Shown here: one piece after another, positions 33,370 through 44,139 of the stretch | Layout of the letters: every line of letters starts with the position of its first letter | Position numbering within the stretch: position 1 is the stretch's first letter | The notes under the pieces: generated by a model | The model's input: only the letters and a program-made list of their open reading frames with translations | Databases searched by the model: none | Told to the model about the DNA's origin: nothing | Origin: Schistocerca nitens | Taxonomy: Eukaryota > Arthropoda > Insecta > Orthoptera > Acrididae | Reading direction: 5' to 3' | DNA: 64,000 nucleotides | Assembly (NCBI RefSeq): GCF_023898315.1 | Contig: NC_064614.1 | Coordinates: 380,431,348 to 380,495,347 of the forward strand | Made by a program: the position numbers and the translations under genes

Positions 33370-34199
33370 GTCGACTTGCTGAAATATCGAGCCTTTTGGG
33401 CGACGCCATCCGGCTGAACATGCGATAACTAACCAGGTACTTGATTTCTTGTTTACATTACCACTCAATATCGTCCAGTATTTTACGTGTACTCTGACTG
33501 AATGACTTAGCATCTGCAGAGTTCACATAATCGAAAAAATACAACGAAAACATAGATATTCCCACACTAAAACGTCCCAACAGCAACTGGTAGTGGAACT
33601 CAGATATACAGCTTCACTGATTGTGAGTCTGTTGCCCGAAAAGAAGACACGTACAATTTGGTGTGATGTTGTGATACAGCTTTTAGGATAATTTAGGAAG
33701 CCTTTTGACATTAGGGATTTCAAAGTTTACTTTTCCAAGGTTTTATCACTCATATAACATCTAGGTAGTGGCGTCTTTTAAAATGTTAATGACACATGTG
33801 GTTCCAGTAATTACGGAAAAAGAAACGACAGTTACTGTCTCGTAGATGTCATTGTAGAAAGCAGTTGACATTTTGGAAGTGCCATCGTAGCGTTCACTTA
33901 CAGTGGCGGACGAAAATAACAGAGGTAAGTTTATTGACGATGATTAGGTGGGGGAGTGGCCTTACTCCTTCAGAAGGCAATTCCAGTGTCAGCACCATTT
34001 AAATTGGTAATGATCAGGAACTTTAACACACGGGCCACATGCTGCTGTGGCTGCGCTTTCTGAGGGATATAACAAACATGTTCTTCGTAGGCGCTGGCTC
34101 AGAAAAACAAGTCTTATCTATGTAAAGTAAGACCACCTCGATTTCCATAGACTGCCTCTTAATGTCATTCGGCAAGTTACTTATATACCGACTGAAGTT

Positions 34200-35019
34200 A
34201 ACCTGCCCTCGGATATGGCGCGATAAGAGCAATCGCCGACTTTGGTACGACTGTCAACGAGATTGCGTCGAGTCGCAGTGCGCGTATCGGCTGAGCACTA
34301 ACCTGTCACGTGGAGTATGCAGTCGCCGTACCGCGCCTTCCGGCGTATCCACAGAACGAGAGGTGGCGGCAGAGGCGAGGCTCCAAACACAAGCACAGAA
34401 CGGAACGCAACGGCACGGCACACACGCGCACAGTCACAGTCGCACGTCACAGACGCTGGCGGCGGGGTGCGTGGCACGCGCCGGGCGCGGGCGACACGCG
34501 ACTGGGCGCGGGGGCGGCGTCTCGGCGGGGGTGGCGTCTCAGCAGGGACCGCGCCGCGAACAGTCGGCGTCCGATAAGCAGCGCATCGCGCGGAGGGGGC
34601 GTGCTCGCTGGCGCAGGCAGTGGCGGGTGCGCGGCGGCAGGTGCTCGCCGGGACGGTGTCCGGTGCAGAGTGCGCGCCAAGTTCGCGTGCGGCGCGGGCA
34701 TACGGCCGCGGAGCGCCCGCCGGCGGCGCCGCTGATTGGCCGCTGCGGCCGCGCGCACCTGTCGCCATTGGCCGCGGAGCAAACGCCGCTTCCGATGACC
34801 GGCCGCGCCGCGTCCTGACGTAACGTCACGCCGCCGCTGCCGCTGGACGCCGGCGCTCCGAGGCGCCGGGCTCTTTCGGACGCGTCCAGTAGCAGCCCGT
34901 CAGCCAGCTGTTTGGACTGGGACGCCGCACCAGTTCTCCTTGACTGAAGACAGCTGGCCGCAGCTGACTCAACGGCGGCTCCTCGCCTCATCTGCAGTGT
35001 TCTCCTGCCATCCCTTGCG
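34200..35019 (+). promoter_or_regulatory. CpG island: best promoter and first-exon candidate
   Basis: About 800 bp of dense CpG in an AT-rich setting. Two inverted CCAAT boxes (ATTGG at 34735-34739 and 34767-34771) lie 32 bp apart, the spacing often seen in NF-Y promoters. A CRE-like palindrome TGACGTAACGTCA follows at 34816-34828. The island ends at a strong donor, TTGCG/GTAAGT, with GT at 35020-35021. I infer transcription to the right with a start between about 34830 and 34920 and a mostly untranslated first exon ending at 35019. The many long frames on both strands (34162-34818, 34298-34768, 34539-35033) come from the composition. No TATA box or clear initiator is seen. The next exon would lie beyond the transposons downstream. 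Confidence 0.5.
34816..34828. promoter_or_regulatory. CRE/ATF-like palindrome
   Basis: TGACGTAACGTCA joins two TGACGT half-sites. It lies 45 bp after the second CCAAT box in the CpG island, a common promoter layout. Confidence 0.5.
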
Positions 35020-35102
35020 GTAAGTTCGCGCACTCACTGTACGTCCAATGTACCTACTGTGCTCTGAGGTGACAGAAGTCGTGCTATAGCGATACGCACA
35101 TA

Positions 35103-35483
35103 CAGGGTGTTACAAAAACGTACGGCCAAACTTTCAGGAAACATTCCTCACACATAAATAAAGAAAAGATGTTATGTGGACATGTGTCCGGAAACGCTTA
35201 ATTTCCATGTTAGAGCTCATTTTAGTTTCGTCAGTATGTACTGTACTTCCTCGATTGACCGCCAGTTGGCCCAATTGAAGGAAGGTAATGTTGACTTCGG
35301 TGCTTGTGTTGACATGCGACTCATTGCTCTACAGTACTAGCATCAAGCACATCAGTACGTAACATCAACAGGTTAGTGTTAATCACGAACATGGTTTTGC
35401 AGTCAGCGTAGTGTTTACAAATGCGGAGTTGGCAGATGCCCATTTGATGTATGTATTATCATGGGGCAATAGCCGTGGCAGTT
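35103..35483 (+). mobile_element. 5' fragment of a mariner-type element
   Basis: Begins CAGGGTGTTACAAAAACGTA after a TA at 35101-35102. It continues with a sequence I recall as the 5' end and untranslated leader of a common grasshopper Tc1/mariner element, ending just inside the coding start (a frame rich in NAELADAHLMY-like residues near 35420-35480). The 3' part is missing; the next sequence is a LINE. It lies just after the proposed first exon. Confidence 0.65.
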
Positions 35484-35514
35484 GTATCCGATTCTTTTTA
35501 ACTCGATACGCACA

Positions 35515-36638
35515 ATAAAGGTAGTGTTATAGGCCCTTTGCTGTTCCTAATCTGTGTAAAAGGTTTGGGAGACAATCTGAGCAGCCGTCTTTGGATGTTT
35601 GCAGATGACGCTGTCGGTTATCGACTAATAAAGTCATCAGAAGATTAAAACAAACTGCAAAAAGATTTAGAAAATATATCTGAATGGTGCGATTAGTGGC
35701 AGTTGACCCTAAATAACGAAAAGTGTGAGGTCATCCACATGAGTGCTAAAAGGAACTCGTTAAACTTCGGTTACACGATAAATCAGTCTAACCTAAAAGC
35801 CGTAAATTCAACTAAATACCAAGGTATTACAATTACGAACAACTTAAACTGGAAGGAACGCATAGAAAATGATGTGGGGAAGGCTAACCAAAGACTGTAT
35901 TTTATTGGCAGGACACTTGGAAAATGTAACAAATGGTTCAAATGGCTCTGAGCACTATGGGACTAAATATCTATGGTCATCAGTCCCCTAGAACTTAGAA
36001 CTACTTAAACCTAACTAACCTAAGGACATCACACAACACCCAGCCATCACGAGGCAGAGAAAATCCCTGACCCCGCCGGGAATCGAACCCGGGAACCCGA
36101 GCGTGGGAAGCGAGAACGCTACCGCACGACCACGAGATGCGGGCGAAAATGTAACAGACCCACTAAAGAGAGTGCGTACACTACGCTTGTCCGTCCTCTT
36201 TTTAGAATACTGCTGCGCGGTGTGCGATCCTTACCAGATAGGACTGACTGAGTACATCGAAAAAATTCAGAGAAAGGCACCACGTTTCGTATTATCGCGA
36301 AATATGAGAGTGTGTCACAGAAATAATACAAGATTTGGGCTGGACATCATTAAAAGAAAGGCGTTTTTCGTTGCGACGGAATCTTCTCACGTAATTCCAA
36401 TCACCAACTTTTTCCTCCGAATGCGAAACTATTTTGTTGACACCGAACTACGTAGGGAGGAATGGTCACCACGATAAAATAAGGGCAATCCAAGCTCGTA
36501 CGGAAAGGTATAAGTGTTCATTCTTTGCGCGCGCTATCCGAGGTTGGAATAATAAAAAATTGGGAAGGTAGATCGATGAACACTCTGCCGGGCACTTAAA
36601 AGTGAATTGCAGAGAATCCATGTAGATGTAGATGTAGC
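35515..36638 (+). mobile_element. LINE (CR1/Jockey-like) 3' half, split by a SINE
   Basis: Starts in the reverse-transcriptase palm with GPLLFLIC and FADDAVGYR (35598-35624). It continues through NNEKCEVIHMSA, LKAVNSTKYQGITITNNLNW and VGKANQRLYFIGRTLGKCN to the SINE at 35932. After it come ALVRPLFR-like, DPYQIGLTEYIEKIQRKAP and VRKGISVHS-like pieces in shifting frames. The end is a short (TGTAGA)n tail at about 36619-36638. Several stops and frameshifts are present, so it is inactive. This copy shows the catalytic YADD-type motif that the other truncated copies lack. Confidence 0.85.
35932..36144 (-). repeat. SINE with Gly-like tRNA head, 12-bp target duplication
   Basis: The 3' body is that of the common SINE but the head, read on the minus strand, is CGCATCTCGTGGTCGTGCGG, then a CTTCCCACGC anticodon region (CCC, Gly-like) and GGGTTCGATTCCCGGCGGGG. 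The duplication GAAAATGTAACA (35920-35931 and 36145-36156) is perfect and lies in LINE sequence. Confidence 0.95.
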
Positions 36639-36832
36639 TGGGCTGCTGATAGCACTTGGGAACTATCAGGTGATTCATTCTAGTGAGTGCGTGGAATTTT
36701 TTACAATCATCCACAGTGCTCTACGTACCCTGTCCGTCAATACATGGGGCCTATCTCGTCTTAGCTGTCTATGTTACTTCACGATTCTACTTCGCAATCA
36801 TAACACCAACAGTCGACTTGGGCAGCTTTTGA

Positions 36833-37010
36833 GCCGGCTGCTGTGGCCGAGCTGTTATAGGCGCTACAGTCTGGAACCGCGGTACCGCTACGGTCGCAGG
36901 TTGGAATCCTGTCTCGGGCATGGATGTGTGTACTGTCCTTAGGTTAATTAGGTTTAAGTAGTTCTAAGTTCTAGGGGACTGATGACCTGAGAGCCGTTTG
37001 AACCATTTGA
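36833..37010 (+). repeat. SINE with internal deletion, 10-bp duplication
   Basis: Common family. The body jumps from GATGACCTGA straight to GAGCCGTTTGAACC, so about 25 bp are missing. The B box is damaged (GGTTGGAATCCTG). Duplication CAGCTTTTGA at 36823-36832 and 37011-37020. Confidence 0.9.
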
Positions 37011-37020
37011 CAGCTTTTGA

Positions 37021-38200
37021 AGGATTGAAGTATCCCTGATGCATTTTTCACTCTGGCGACGTCCACTGACTACTTCACGTTCTAAGTGACTCAGCTCCTA
37101 TGGCAGATCTGTTCTGCTGTTCCTTATTTTCTGCTGACAACATAACACTCTCCGCCTCCTTTTATACTGGCGGGTCCGCCTCTCCTGACATCTAGTGATC
37201 AGTTTCGCATTACACACGAGTGTCGGGATACTTGTTGTCAGACATTAAGATGGGCTGTCGTGGAGACGTGGCATACCATGATCACTCCGCGAATGAAGTC
37301 GCCATTTTTGCTGGTAAATTAACGCGGGCTGTCCATCGAATCTCCAAGAATGGGGTATCACTCGCAATATGTAACACTGAGTAATAACAATCGTAAAAAG
37401 ATCTCAACCAACAGGGATCAGATTTGAGTGTCACCCCTTCCCTATGACTATCAGGTTAATACTCGACGGGAATTGATGGTTTTAGTGAACGCAGTTTCTT
37501 CTTGAAAGACGTGCGCTACTCTCACACCTCTTTCATGAATCTATAAATCTGTCTAGCTCATATACTACTCGTGTGTACCAATGCCTAGAGTAAGTTATCT
37601 GTGTGCCATGATTTTTCGTTTCCCTATATCGGTCTATGTCATCAGCAGTCTCGAGTCTGTGCATATTTTGCAACCTGCACGAGATTCATGTAGTACGCTT
37701 GGCAGTTGGTCGGAGCAGAATTTTTCTCTGGCATCCTGGAGAAGGCTAGGGAGACTTTCCGTTGCTTTCTCGGGACAATATCGGGATGTACCTCATAAAA
37801 AAAGCTGGCAGTCCCGACACTTGCACATTCCTGAGCGTCCTACGTGCTGCATTCGGCTTACAAGACTTGAAACCTCAACGGTAGAAGCAAGGCCTCGCTC
37901 CACTCCCCTGCCCCCCCTTCCCGCCTATGTCAAAAGTGAGATGCTCGATTGGCTCTTCTGGATTATTTGTAGAAACTTCGAGAAGGTTATACAAATTTTT
38001 TTCTCTGATCTGCAAGGAGTCTAGGATAACTTCGTCACGTGTTTTGTACCACGCCGTGATAGGGCCGCCGCATCATGATTTCGGAGCGCGACAGCAGATT
38101 GGTCACTTAGCATCTATCATACCTTGCGAGTGCTGGAGGCTAGTAGTGCTGGAGGCTAGTAGTTTGGCGAGGTTGAGAAGAGGGCACAGCAAGGAGTTAC
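37021..38200. other. Unannotated stretch
   Basis: No recognisable element. A 16-bp tandem duplication (TGCTGGAGGCTAGTAG) lies at 38131-38162. The frame 37581-38024 (147 codons) resembles no family I know. Confidence 0.4.
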
Positions 38201-38211
38201 GAAGAGGTCTT

Positions 38212-38426
38212 GGCCCGCATCTCGTGGTCGTGCGGTAGCGTTCTCGCTTCCCACGCCCGGGTTCCCGGGTTCGATTCCCGGCGGGGTCAGGGATTTTCTC
38301 TGCCTCGTGATGGCTGGGTGTTATGTGCTGTCCTTAGGTTAGTTAGGTTTAAGTAGTTCTCAGTTCTAGGGGACTGATGACCATAGATGTTAAGTCTCAC
38401 AGTCCTCAGAGCCATTTGAACCATTT
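38212..38426 (+). repeat. SINE with Gly-like tRNA head, 11-bp duplication
   Basis: Best copy of the second head: GCATCTCGTGGTCGTGCGGT, CTCGCTTCCCACGCCCGGG and GGGTTCGATTCCCGGCGGGG, then the shared body from GGCTGGGTGTTATGTG to GAGCCATTTGAACCATTT. Duplication GAAGAGGTCTT at 38201-38211 and 38427-38437. Confidence 0.95.
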
Positions 38427-38437
38427 GAAGAGGTCTT

Positions 38438-39338
38438 CGGAGAGAACAGTCGTGAAGAACAGTTGCTTCTGCTAGCTGGTGAAGGTACGTGAATATGTTA
38501 CTGCAAGTAGCGTCGTATAGGATATTAGGACACGGTTAATTCAGGTGGTATCAGTGCTTTCAGAGATAGGGAGTGTTTGTTAACATTCATATTACCTTTG
38601 GGTGGTAACGTAGCTTCTTCCATTCAAACTTATTGGCATGGCTTCAGTTCTCGAAAGGAGCCAATGTCCACTAGTGTGGAAAACCTTGGTTCATAGAAGC
38701 CCACCCTTTTCTTGTGAACAGACATCTTATGCAACGAAACTCTAGCCTCCCCTCTCCAGTTTGGTTCTGGATTCGTTCAATAAAAGTCACTGTAAATGCA
38801 ACCCAGAACTCACCCTAATTTCTTTCCGCTGTTCAATATAGAATACATTGCATCTGAGTAACTAGGATAACTTAGTGGATCACTACCCCCTCAGTGCAGA
38901 GAGGCATCGCAGTGCGAAATGTGTTTATTTTACACATAGGTACAGGACAATTGCAGCTGGAAACCACGAAAATAGGTGTCCTTTAATTTCCTGTCTGATA
39001 TTCATCCTACGTTAATAAATTGTTAACTTCAGTTTCTCTTTATTATCCGGTAGATCCGTTCCCCTCCTCCCCTCCTTATTTGCTCTCCTATGCAGCCTTA
39101 GCATGTGGTATCTGAGATCTTACGGGTTCGAAACCGAATATGAAACACATAAAGCCGTCAACCATAAGGTCAAGTTCGAGCGCCATCCTTGTCCGACATT
39201 AGTTTAGGCATAAATCAGTTTAACTTCAGGGCTTAGATGGTTCATAAATAACTCAGAACCCGGTATGGGCATTGCGTTTATGGTGAATGAACAAACAAGC
39301 ATACAAGAGAACGCATACGTCTTGGAAGTAGCATACTA
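38438..39338. other. Unannotated stretch
   Basis: No recognisable element or gene between the SINE and the Tc1 element. Confidence 0.4.
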
Positions 39339-40759
39339 CACTCCTGGAAATGGAAAAAAGAACACATTGACACCGGTGTGTCAGACCCACCATACTTGCT
39401 CCGGACACTGCGAGACGGCTGTACAAGCAATGATCACACGCACGGCACAGCGGACACACCAGGAAGCGCGGTGTTGGCCGTCGAATGGCGCTAGCTGCGC
39501 AGCATTTGTGCACCGCCGCCGTCAGTGTCAGCCAGTTTGCCGTGGCATACGGAGCTCCATCGCAGTCTTTAACACTGGTAGCATGCCGCGACAGCGTGGA
39601 CGTGAACCGTATGTGCAGTTGACGGACTTTGAGCGAGGGCGTATAGTGGGCATGCGGGAGGCCGGGTGGACGTACCGCCGAATTGCTCAACACGTGGGGC
39701 GTGAGGTCTCCACAGTACATCGATGTTGTCGCCAGTGGTCGGCGGAAGGTGCACGTGCCCGTCGACCTGGGACCGGACCGCAGCGACGCACGGATGCACG
39801 CCAAGACCGTAGGATCCTACGCAGTGCGTAGGGGACCGCACCGCCACTTCCCAGCAAATTAGGGACACTGTTGCTCCTGGGGTATCGGCAAGGACCATTC
39901 GCAACAGTCTCCATGAAGCTGGGCTACGGTCCCGCACACCGTTAGGCCGTCTTCCGCTCACGCCCCAACATCGTGCAGCCCACCTCCAGTGGTGTCGCGA
40001 CAGGCGTGAATGGAGGGACGAATGGAGACGTGTCGTCTTCAGCGATGAGAGTCGCTTCTGCCTTGGTGCCAATGATGGTCGTATGCGTGTTTGGCGCCGT
40101 GCAGGTGAGCGCCACAATCAGGACTGCATACGACCGAGGCACACAGGGCCAACACCCGGCATCATGGTGTGGGGAGCTATCTCCTACACTGGCCGTACAC
40201 CACTGGTGATCGTCGAGGGGACACTGAATAGTGCACGGTACATCCAAACCGTCATCGAACCCATCGTTCTACCATTCCTAGACCGGCAAGGGAACTTGCT
40301 GTTCCAACAGGACAATGCACGTCCGCATGTATCCCGTGCCACCCAACGTGCTCTAGAAGGTGTAAGTCAACTACCCTGGCCAGCAAGATCTCCGGATCTG
40401 TCCCCCATTGAGCATGTTTGGGACTGGATGAAGCGTCGTCTCACGCGGTCTGCACGTCCAGCACGAACGCTGGTCCAACTGAGGCGACAGGTGGAAATGG
40501 CATGGCCAGCCGTTCCACAGGACTACATCCAGCATCTCTACGATCGTCTCCATGGGAGAATAGCAGCCTGCATTGCTGCGAAAGGTGGATATACACTGTA
40601 CTAGTGCCGACATTGTGCATGCTCTGTTGCCTGTGTCTATGTGCCTGTGGTTCTGTCAGTGTGATCATGTGATGTATCTGACCCCAGGAATGTGTCAATA
40701 AAGTTTCCCCTTCCTGGGACAATGAATTCACGGTGTTCTTATTTCAATTTCCAGGAGTG
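39339..40759 (+). mobile_element. Nearly intact Tc1-type transposon, 1421 bp
   Basis: Inverted ends of about 27 bp beginning CACTCCTGGAAAT, with two mismatches between them, and TA at 39337-39338 and 40760-40761. One long transposase gene fills the plus strand and differs from an open frame by a single missing base. An AATAAAG-like signal lies near 40699. The preserved ends and length make this the best candidate in the window for a recently mobile DNA transposon. Confidence 0.95.
39583..40604 (+). pseudogene. Tc1-type transposase with one frameshift
   Basis: The start at 39583 gives MPRQRGREPYVQLTDFERGR, a helix-turn-helix with AGWTYRRIAQHVGREVSTVH and a basic linker ending near 39829. A 1-base deletion at about 39830 then moves the frame. 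The remainder is open to 40604 and ends GRIAACIAAKGGYTLY. Catalytic residues are all present: VVFSDESRF (Asp, codon 40044-40046), QQDNARPH (Asp, 40311-40313) and SPIEHVWDW (Glu, 40410-40412). The last two have 32 residues between them, not the canonical 34. Allowing for the missing base the protein would be about 340 residues, normal for Tc1. As it stands it encodes two separate pieces. Confidence 0.92.
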
Positions 40760-40867
40760 TAGATACATAGCAATAGGGGAGAAACTGGTAATAGGTACGG
40801 ACCACTCTTTTCACTACTAGTAACTGCCTTCATAATACTCTAACAGATCCTCCCACAGTCGAGTAAC

Positions 40868-40868
<1 letters not shown>

Positions 40869-40917
<49 letters not shown>
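40869..40917. repeat. 49-nt poly(A) tract
   Basis: Uninterrupted A run. No retroelement 3' end is recognisable directly upstream, so it may be an expanded tract or the tail of an unknown retrocopy on the plus strand. Confidence 0.95.
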
Positions 40918-40918
<1 letters not shown>

Positions 40919-40984
40919 AAGCAAACAATCTATTTCCGAATGAATACTGCCGAGGGAACACTGAATACGATGGACGTTTTGAAT

Positions 40985-41560
40985 AATGAACCTCGAGAGT
41001 GGCTTTGCTCAGAGTGGCAAATGGAGGTCCAATTCTTCAGTCGGCAAAACAACACAGGAGTTGGATAGTGGCTGTCTGCAGGCTTTGAGAATGGTCCTAA
41101 GCGTACTGATGCTGCCTCTTTTCAAAGTGTGCAAAATGCAGAGTGCACCGACGGTCCAGTGGAGCGATTGACCCAGATAGTATGGAGAGCGTATTTCAGG
41201 TCGGAGGTGGTCCTCAGTTGTTGTGGGAGTGGTTATTCGTACCATGACTTGAGCCCACTCATAGTACCGTGGACATGAACCAGGATATCTGTTTCAACCT
41301 CCTCGGAGTCCATCTGTTGCCCTTTCTCCTAAATCTGCTTGATAAATATGCTGTCGACACCAACGTCTTCCAAGATGTCACTAGACATGTTCATAGCATA
41401 CGTTTCTAGATTCACGAACGCTTAAGCTTCCTATCCGACCTCGGCTGTCCACCTAAATCACCCTATCTTAATTCCATGGATAAGACTGGGGGCTCTTTGG
41501 AACGGCGTATGAAATGTGGGTATTGCTTCCCTATCATTTGGTAGCTACAGGACCTAGTGA
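40985..41560 (+). pseudogene. Highly decayed Tc1-type transposase
   Basis: Pieces such as SGYSYHDLSPLIVPWT, FLLNLLDKYAVDTNVFQDV and HERLSFLSDLGCPPKSPYLN followed by SLERRMK follow the order of the catalytic half of a Tc1 transposase. The PPKSPYLNSMD segment replaces PPKSPDLNPIE, so the catalytic Glu is gone. Many stops and frame changes. No terminal repeats were found. This family is different from the element at 39339. Confidence 0.5.
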
Positions 41561-42812
41561 TGAATGGGTGGCTTTAGTTAGATACGGCACACCAGAACAA
41601 ATTCACGGGTTCTCTTCCTTGCCAACCGAAACCACTATGAAGGGTATAGCTGGTGTTGCGCGGTATTAGCTTGTGGTTCCCGGTGCGAGTAATAGTCTAT
41701 CCGGCTTTCTTAAAATCGACGCGGCATTTGTTTCATGAGTAGTGTGGATATAGCTCACCAGTTCGGACATTGGCCAGTGTTTGAACATCATCTTTCCAGG
41801 ATCTGGCGCCGAAATACAGAGCACTATGATGCTCCATTTTATGAGCTTAATGTGCTTTGCTGCCAGTATTTTCCCATTCTCGTCTCATTTCTTGAGGCAA
41901 CCTGTGTACGTCTGACATGCTCTCTTTGATCCTTTATCTTCACAGTAGTTTATATACCCCCATAATGGATTCCCAGAGGCTGATGTTTCGGTGAACGCGA
42001 AATTTGCACTGTATTACGACACTAATATCAGTAGTCAGAGAGTGTTACAGGAAAATGGCATTTTTATTTTGATTGTGAATTTATGAAATAATAGCATATT
42101 TAAAAACTTGGGAATATCATGTTGTGTGTGCGCAGGCAAAATATCTTACAAATAAAGGCTTGTTACCTGCGGATGTAGCTGGATTGTCCGACACGGCCAT
42201 CGAATACAAGACAATGAGTTACATGTTCTGGGAAGGCTAGTAATGCGAGCATACAAAATACATTAAAGATGTCTCGTCGATGTGGCATATACGTAAGAGA
42301 AATCGAGGCTCAACATATCAATAAGGCTTGTTGGCTGCCTTCTCTAAATGTAAAAAAGATATTGCTCGTAAGCCATTAAAGGGACACAGAAAGAGTAAAA
42401 AGTATCAGTCGAAAAATAATTCCAAAAATACTAGGTGGTAATCTTTTTGATTTCGTTGACTACCTCAGCCAATACATTGCCTCCTCACACTGTGATTACA
42501 GATGAAACTTATTGATACTGAAGAGAGAAGAAGTATTCTAGTAGACTGTCAAAGATTTTAAATAAAATTAATGAAATTCCACAAATACGCGCTTAACGGA
42601 ATGTTTGCTGACATATATTTCCTCTTAATAGCAGCCCTCTCCTTTACGAACAAATGCGTGGAGCATGTGCTGGTGATGCAGGTAGCACTCTTGGCTTCCC
42701 GTAGGACATTTATCTTCCAACACATACGGTAGCTGAACCTCAGCACCTAACTTTCTTCTTTTCACCAGATTTTTCTAGTCGTTGCCAACTTAGCCGCCGA
42801 ACGGTTTATACG
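41561..42812. other. Unannotated stretch
   Basis: No recognisable element. Frame 41735-41929 has no known similarity. Confidence 0.4.
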
Positions 42813-42814
42813 TA

Positions 42815-44136
42815 GGTTAGAACTTAAATAGTGGCAACACTGCCGTGGAGACACTATTCAATGGAATCTACTATTGTCGCTGATAGCACACGTTGTTGAC
42901 GTACCTACCTTACCTCCGAGCAAATGGACTCGCCCGTCCCACGTCACCGGCGTGCGCACAATCGAGGTAAACACAGTCACTTGTCAGTGAGCGGTCTAAC
43001 GTAACGGTGTCACTATATTTTCAAAACAGGAACAACGGATTTGGATCAAGAGTGAATGTGCCAGAGGTCGTACAACACGACAGTGTCATCAAGGTCTTCA
43101 AGAGGCGTGCGGGAATCGGCATTGCCGTACAGAACAGTGGCACGTTGGGTAAAAGCCTTCAACGAAGGTCGGCAAACGGTGGCAGACATGCATCGGGCAG
43201 GTCGTCCAAGCGTCTCTGAAGAAGAAGTGCATGCTGTTACCGCGTTAATGGACAGTGATCGACGCCATACGATTCGTGAGATCGCCCACGAAACCGGATT
43301 AGCGTATTCGACTGTGTTTCGCATCCTGAAGGAACGCCTGGGCATGCGAAAAATTGCATCACTATGGGTTCCGCATGACTTGACGAAAATGCAGAAATGG
43401 ATGCGTTACGACGTTGCTCAGTCGCACATGGTGCGCTACGAGCGCGAAGGAGAGGCTTTTTTACGCCGTATCGTAACACTGGATGAGACATGGGCCACAT
43501 CGTAAGGGCCAAAACTGAAACGCCAATCCAACGAATGGCGCCATTATGGGTCGCCGCGAAAGTCGAAAGTACGTCAGAGCCCCAGTATGGTGAAAGTTAT
43601 GGTGATTCTCGTGTACGACTGTGATGGTGTTATCCTAAATCATTACGTTCCTCCACGGCAGACCGTCAATGCACAGTATTACTGTTAGTTTTTGGAGCAT
43701 CACCTGCTACCAGCTTTGCGAAAGAAGCGGCGACATTTTCTGAGCAATCCAGCTATAATTTTGCACGACAATGCGCGGACGCATACAGCGCAAGCTGTGG
43801 CTGCTCTGTTGGGTCGATGGGACTGGGAAGTACTGTGCCATCCACCATACTCCTCGGACGTAAGTCCTTGTGACTTTTATTTGATTCCGAAGATGAAGGA
43901 ACCACTTAGTGGCAATCGCTTCAGGACAGTTCCAGAGATTCGACAGGCAGTAGACCGCTCCATTCGCGCCATCAACAGAACAGGCACTGATAACGGTATA
44001 CTATGCCTTCCACTTCGCTGGCAACGGGTTCTACACAACGCTGGTGACTACTCTGAAGGACGGTAACAGGTGCTAGCATGTAACTCTTTTTGTATCGGTC
44101 GTGAATAAATAGTTGCCACTAATTAAGTTCCAACCC
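42815..44136 (+). mobile_element. Full-length mariner (DD34D), about 1.32 kb, disabled
   Basis: The ends are inverted: GGTTAGAACTTAAATAGTGG at the left and, reversed, GGTTGGAACTTAATTAGTGG at the right. TA precedes the left end (42813-42814); the right flank is TT and so does not match exactly. The gene between carries the mariner motifs but has one frameshift and two stops. Confidence 0.85.
43030..44066 (+). pseudogene. Mariner transposase with frameshift and two stops
   Basis: The first part is read in one frame (EQRIWIKSECARGRTTRQCH) and shifts near 43115 to ALPYRTVARWVKAFNEGRQT, GRPSVSEEEVHAV and REIAHETGLAYSTVFRILKE. The catalytic half has TLDETWATS, a stop at 43503-43505, GSPRKSKVRQSPSMVKVMV, a second stop after NAQYYC near 43686, ILHDNARTHTAQAV and PPYSSDVSPCDFYLIPKMK. 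The second and third Asp are 34 residues apart (DD34D). The frame ends HNAGDYSEGR at 44066. It resembles the mariner group from which SETMAR arose. The few lesions suggest moderate age. Confidence 0.88.
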
Positions 44137-44139
44137 TTG

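Larger units (their letters stand above)
29968..34199. other. Long AT-rich stretch with few features
   Basis: Holds the CA microsatellite at 30606-30661 and a 14-bp inverted repeat at 33322-33369. Open frames (30080-30376, 32974-33159, 33194-33421) show no recognisable similarity. No mobile element could be identified in more than 4 kb, which is unusual for this window. Confidence 0.4.

Noticed and set aside
34162-34818. 218-codon open frame as a host protein
   Set aside because: It lies in a CpG island with equally long frames on the other strand and in other frames, is Arg/Ala/Pro-rich, and has no domain.
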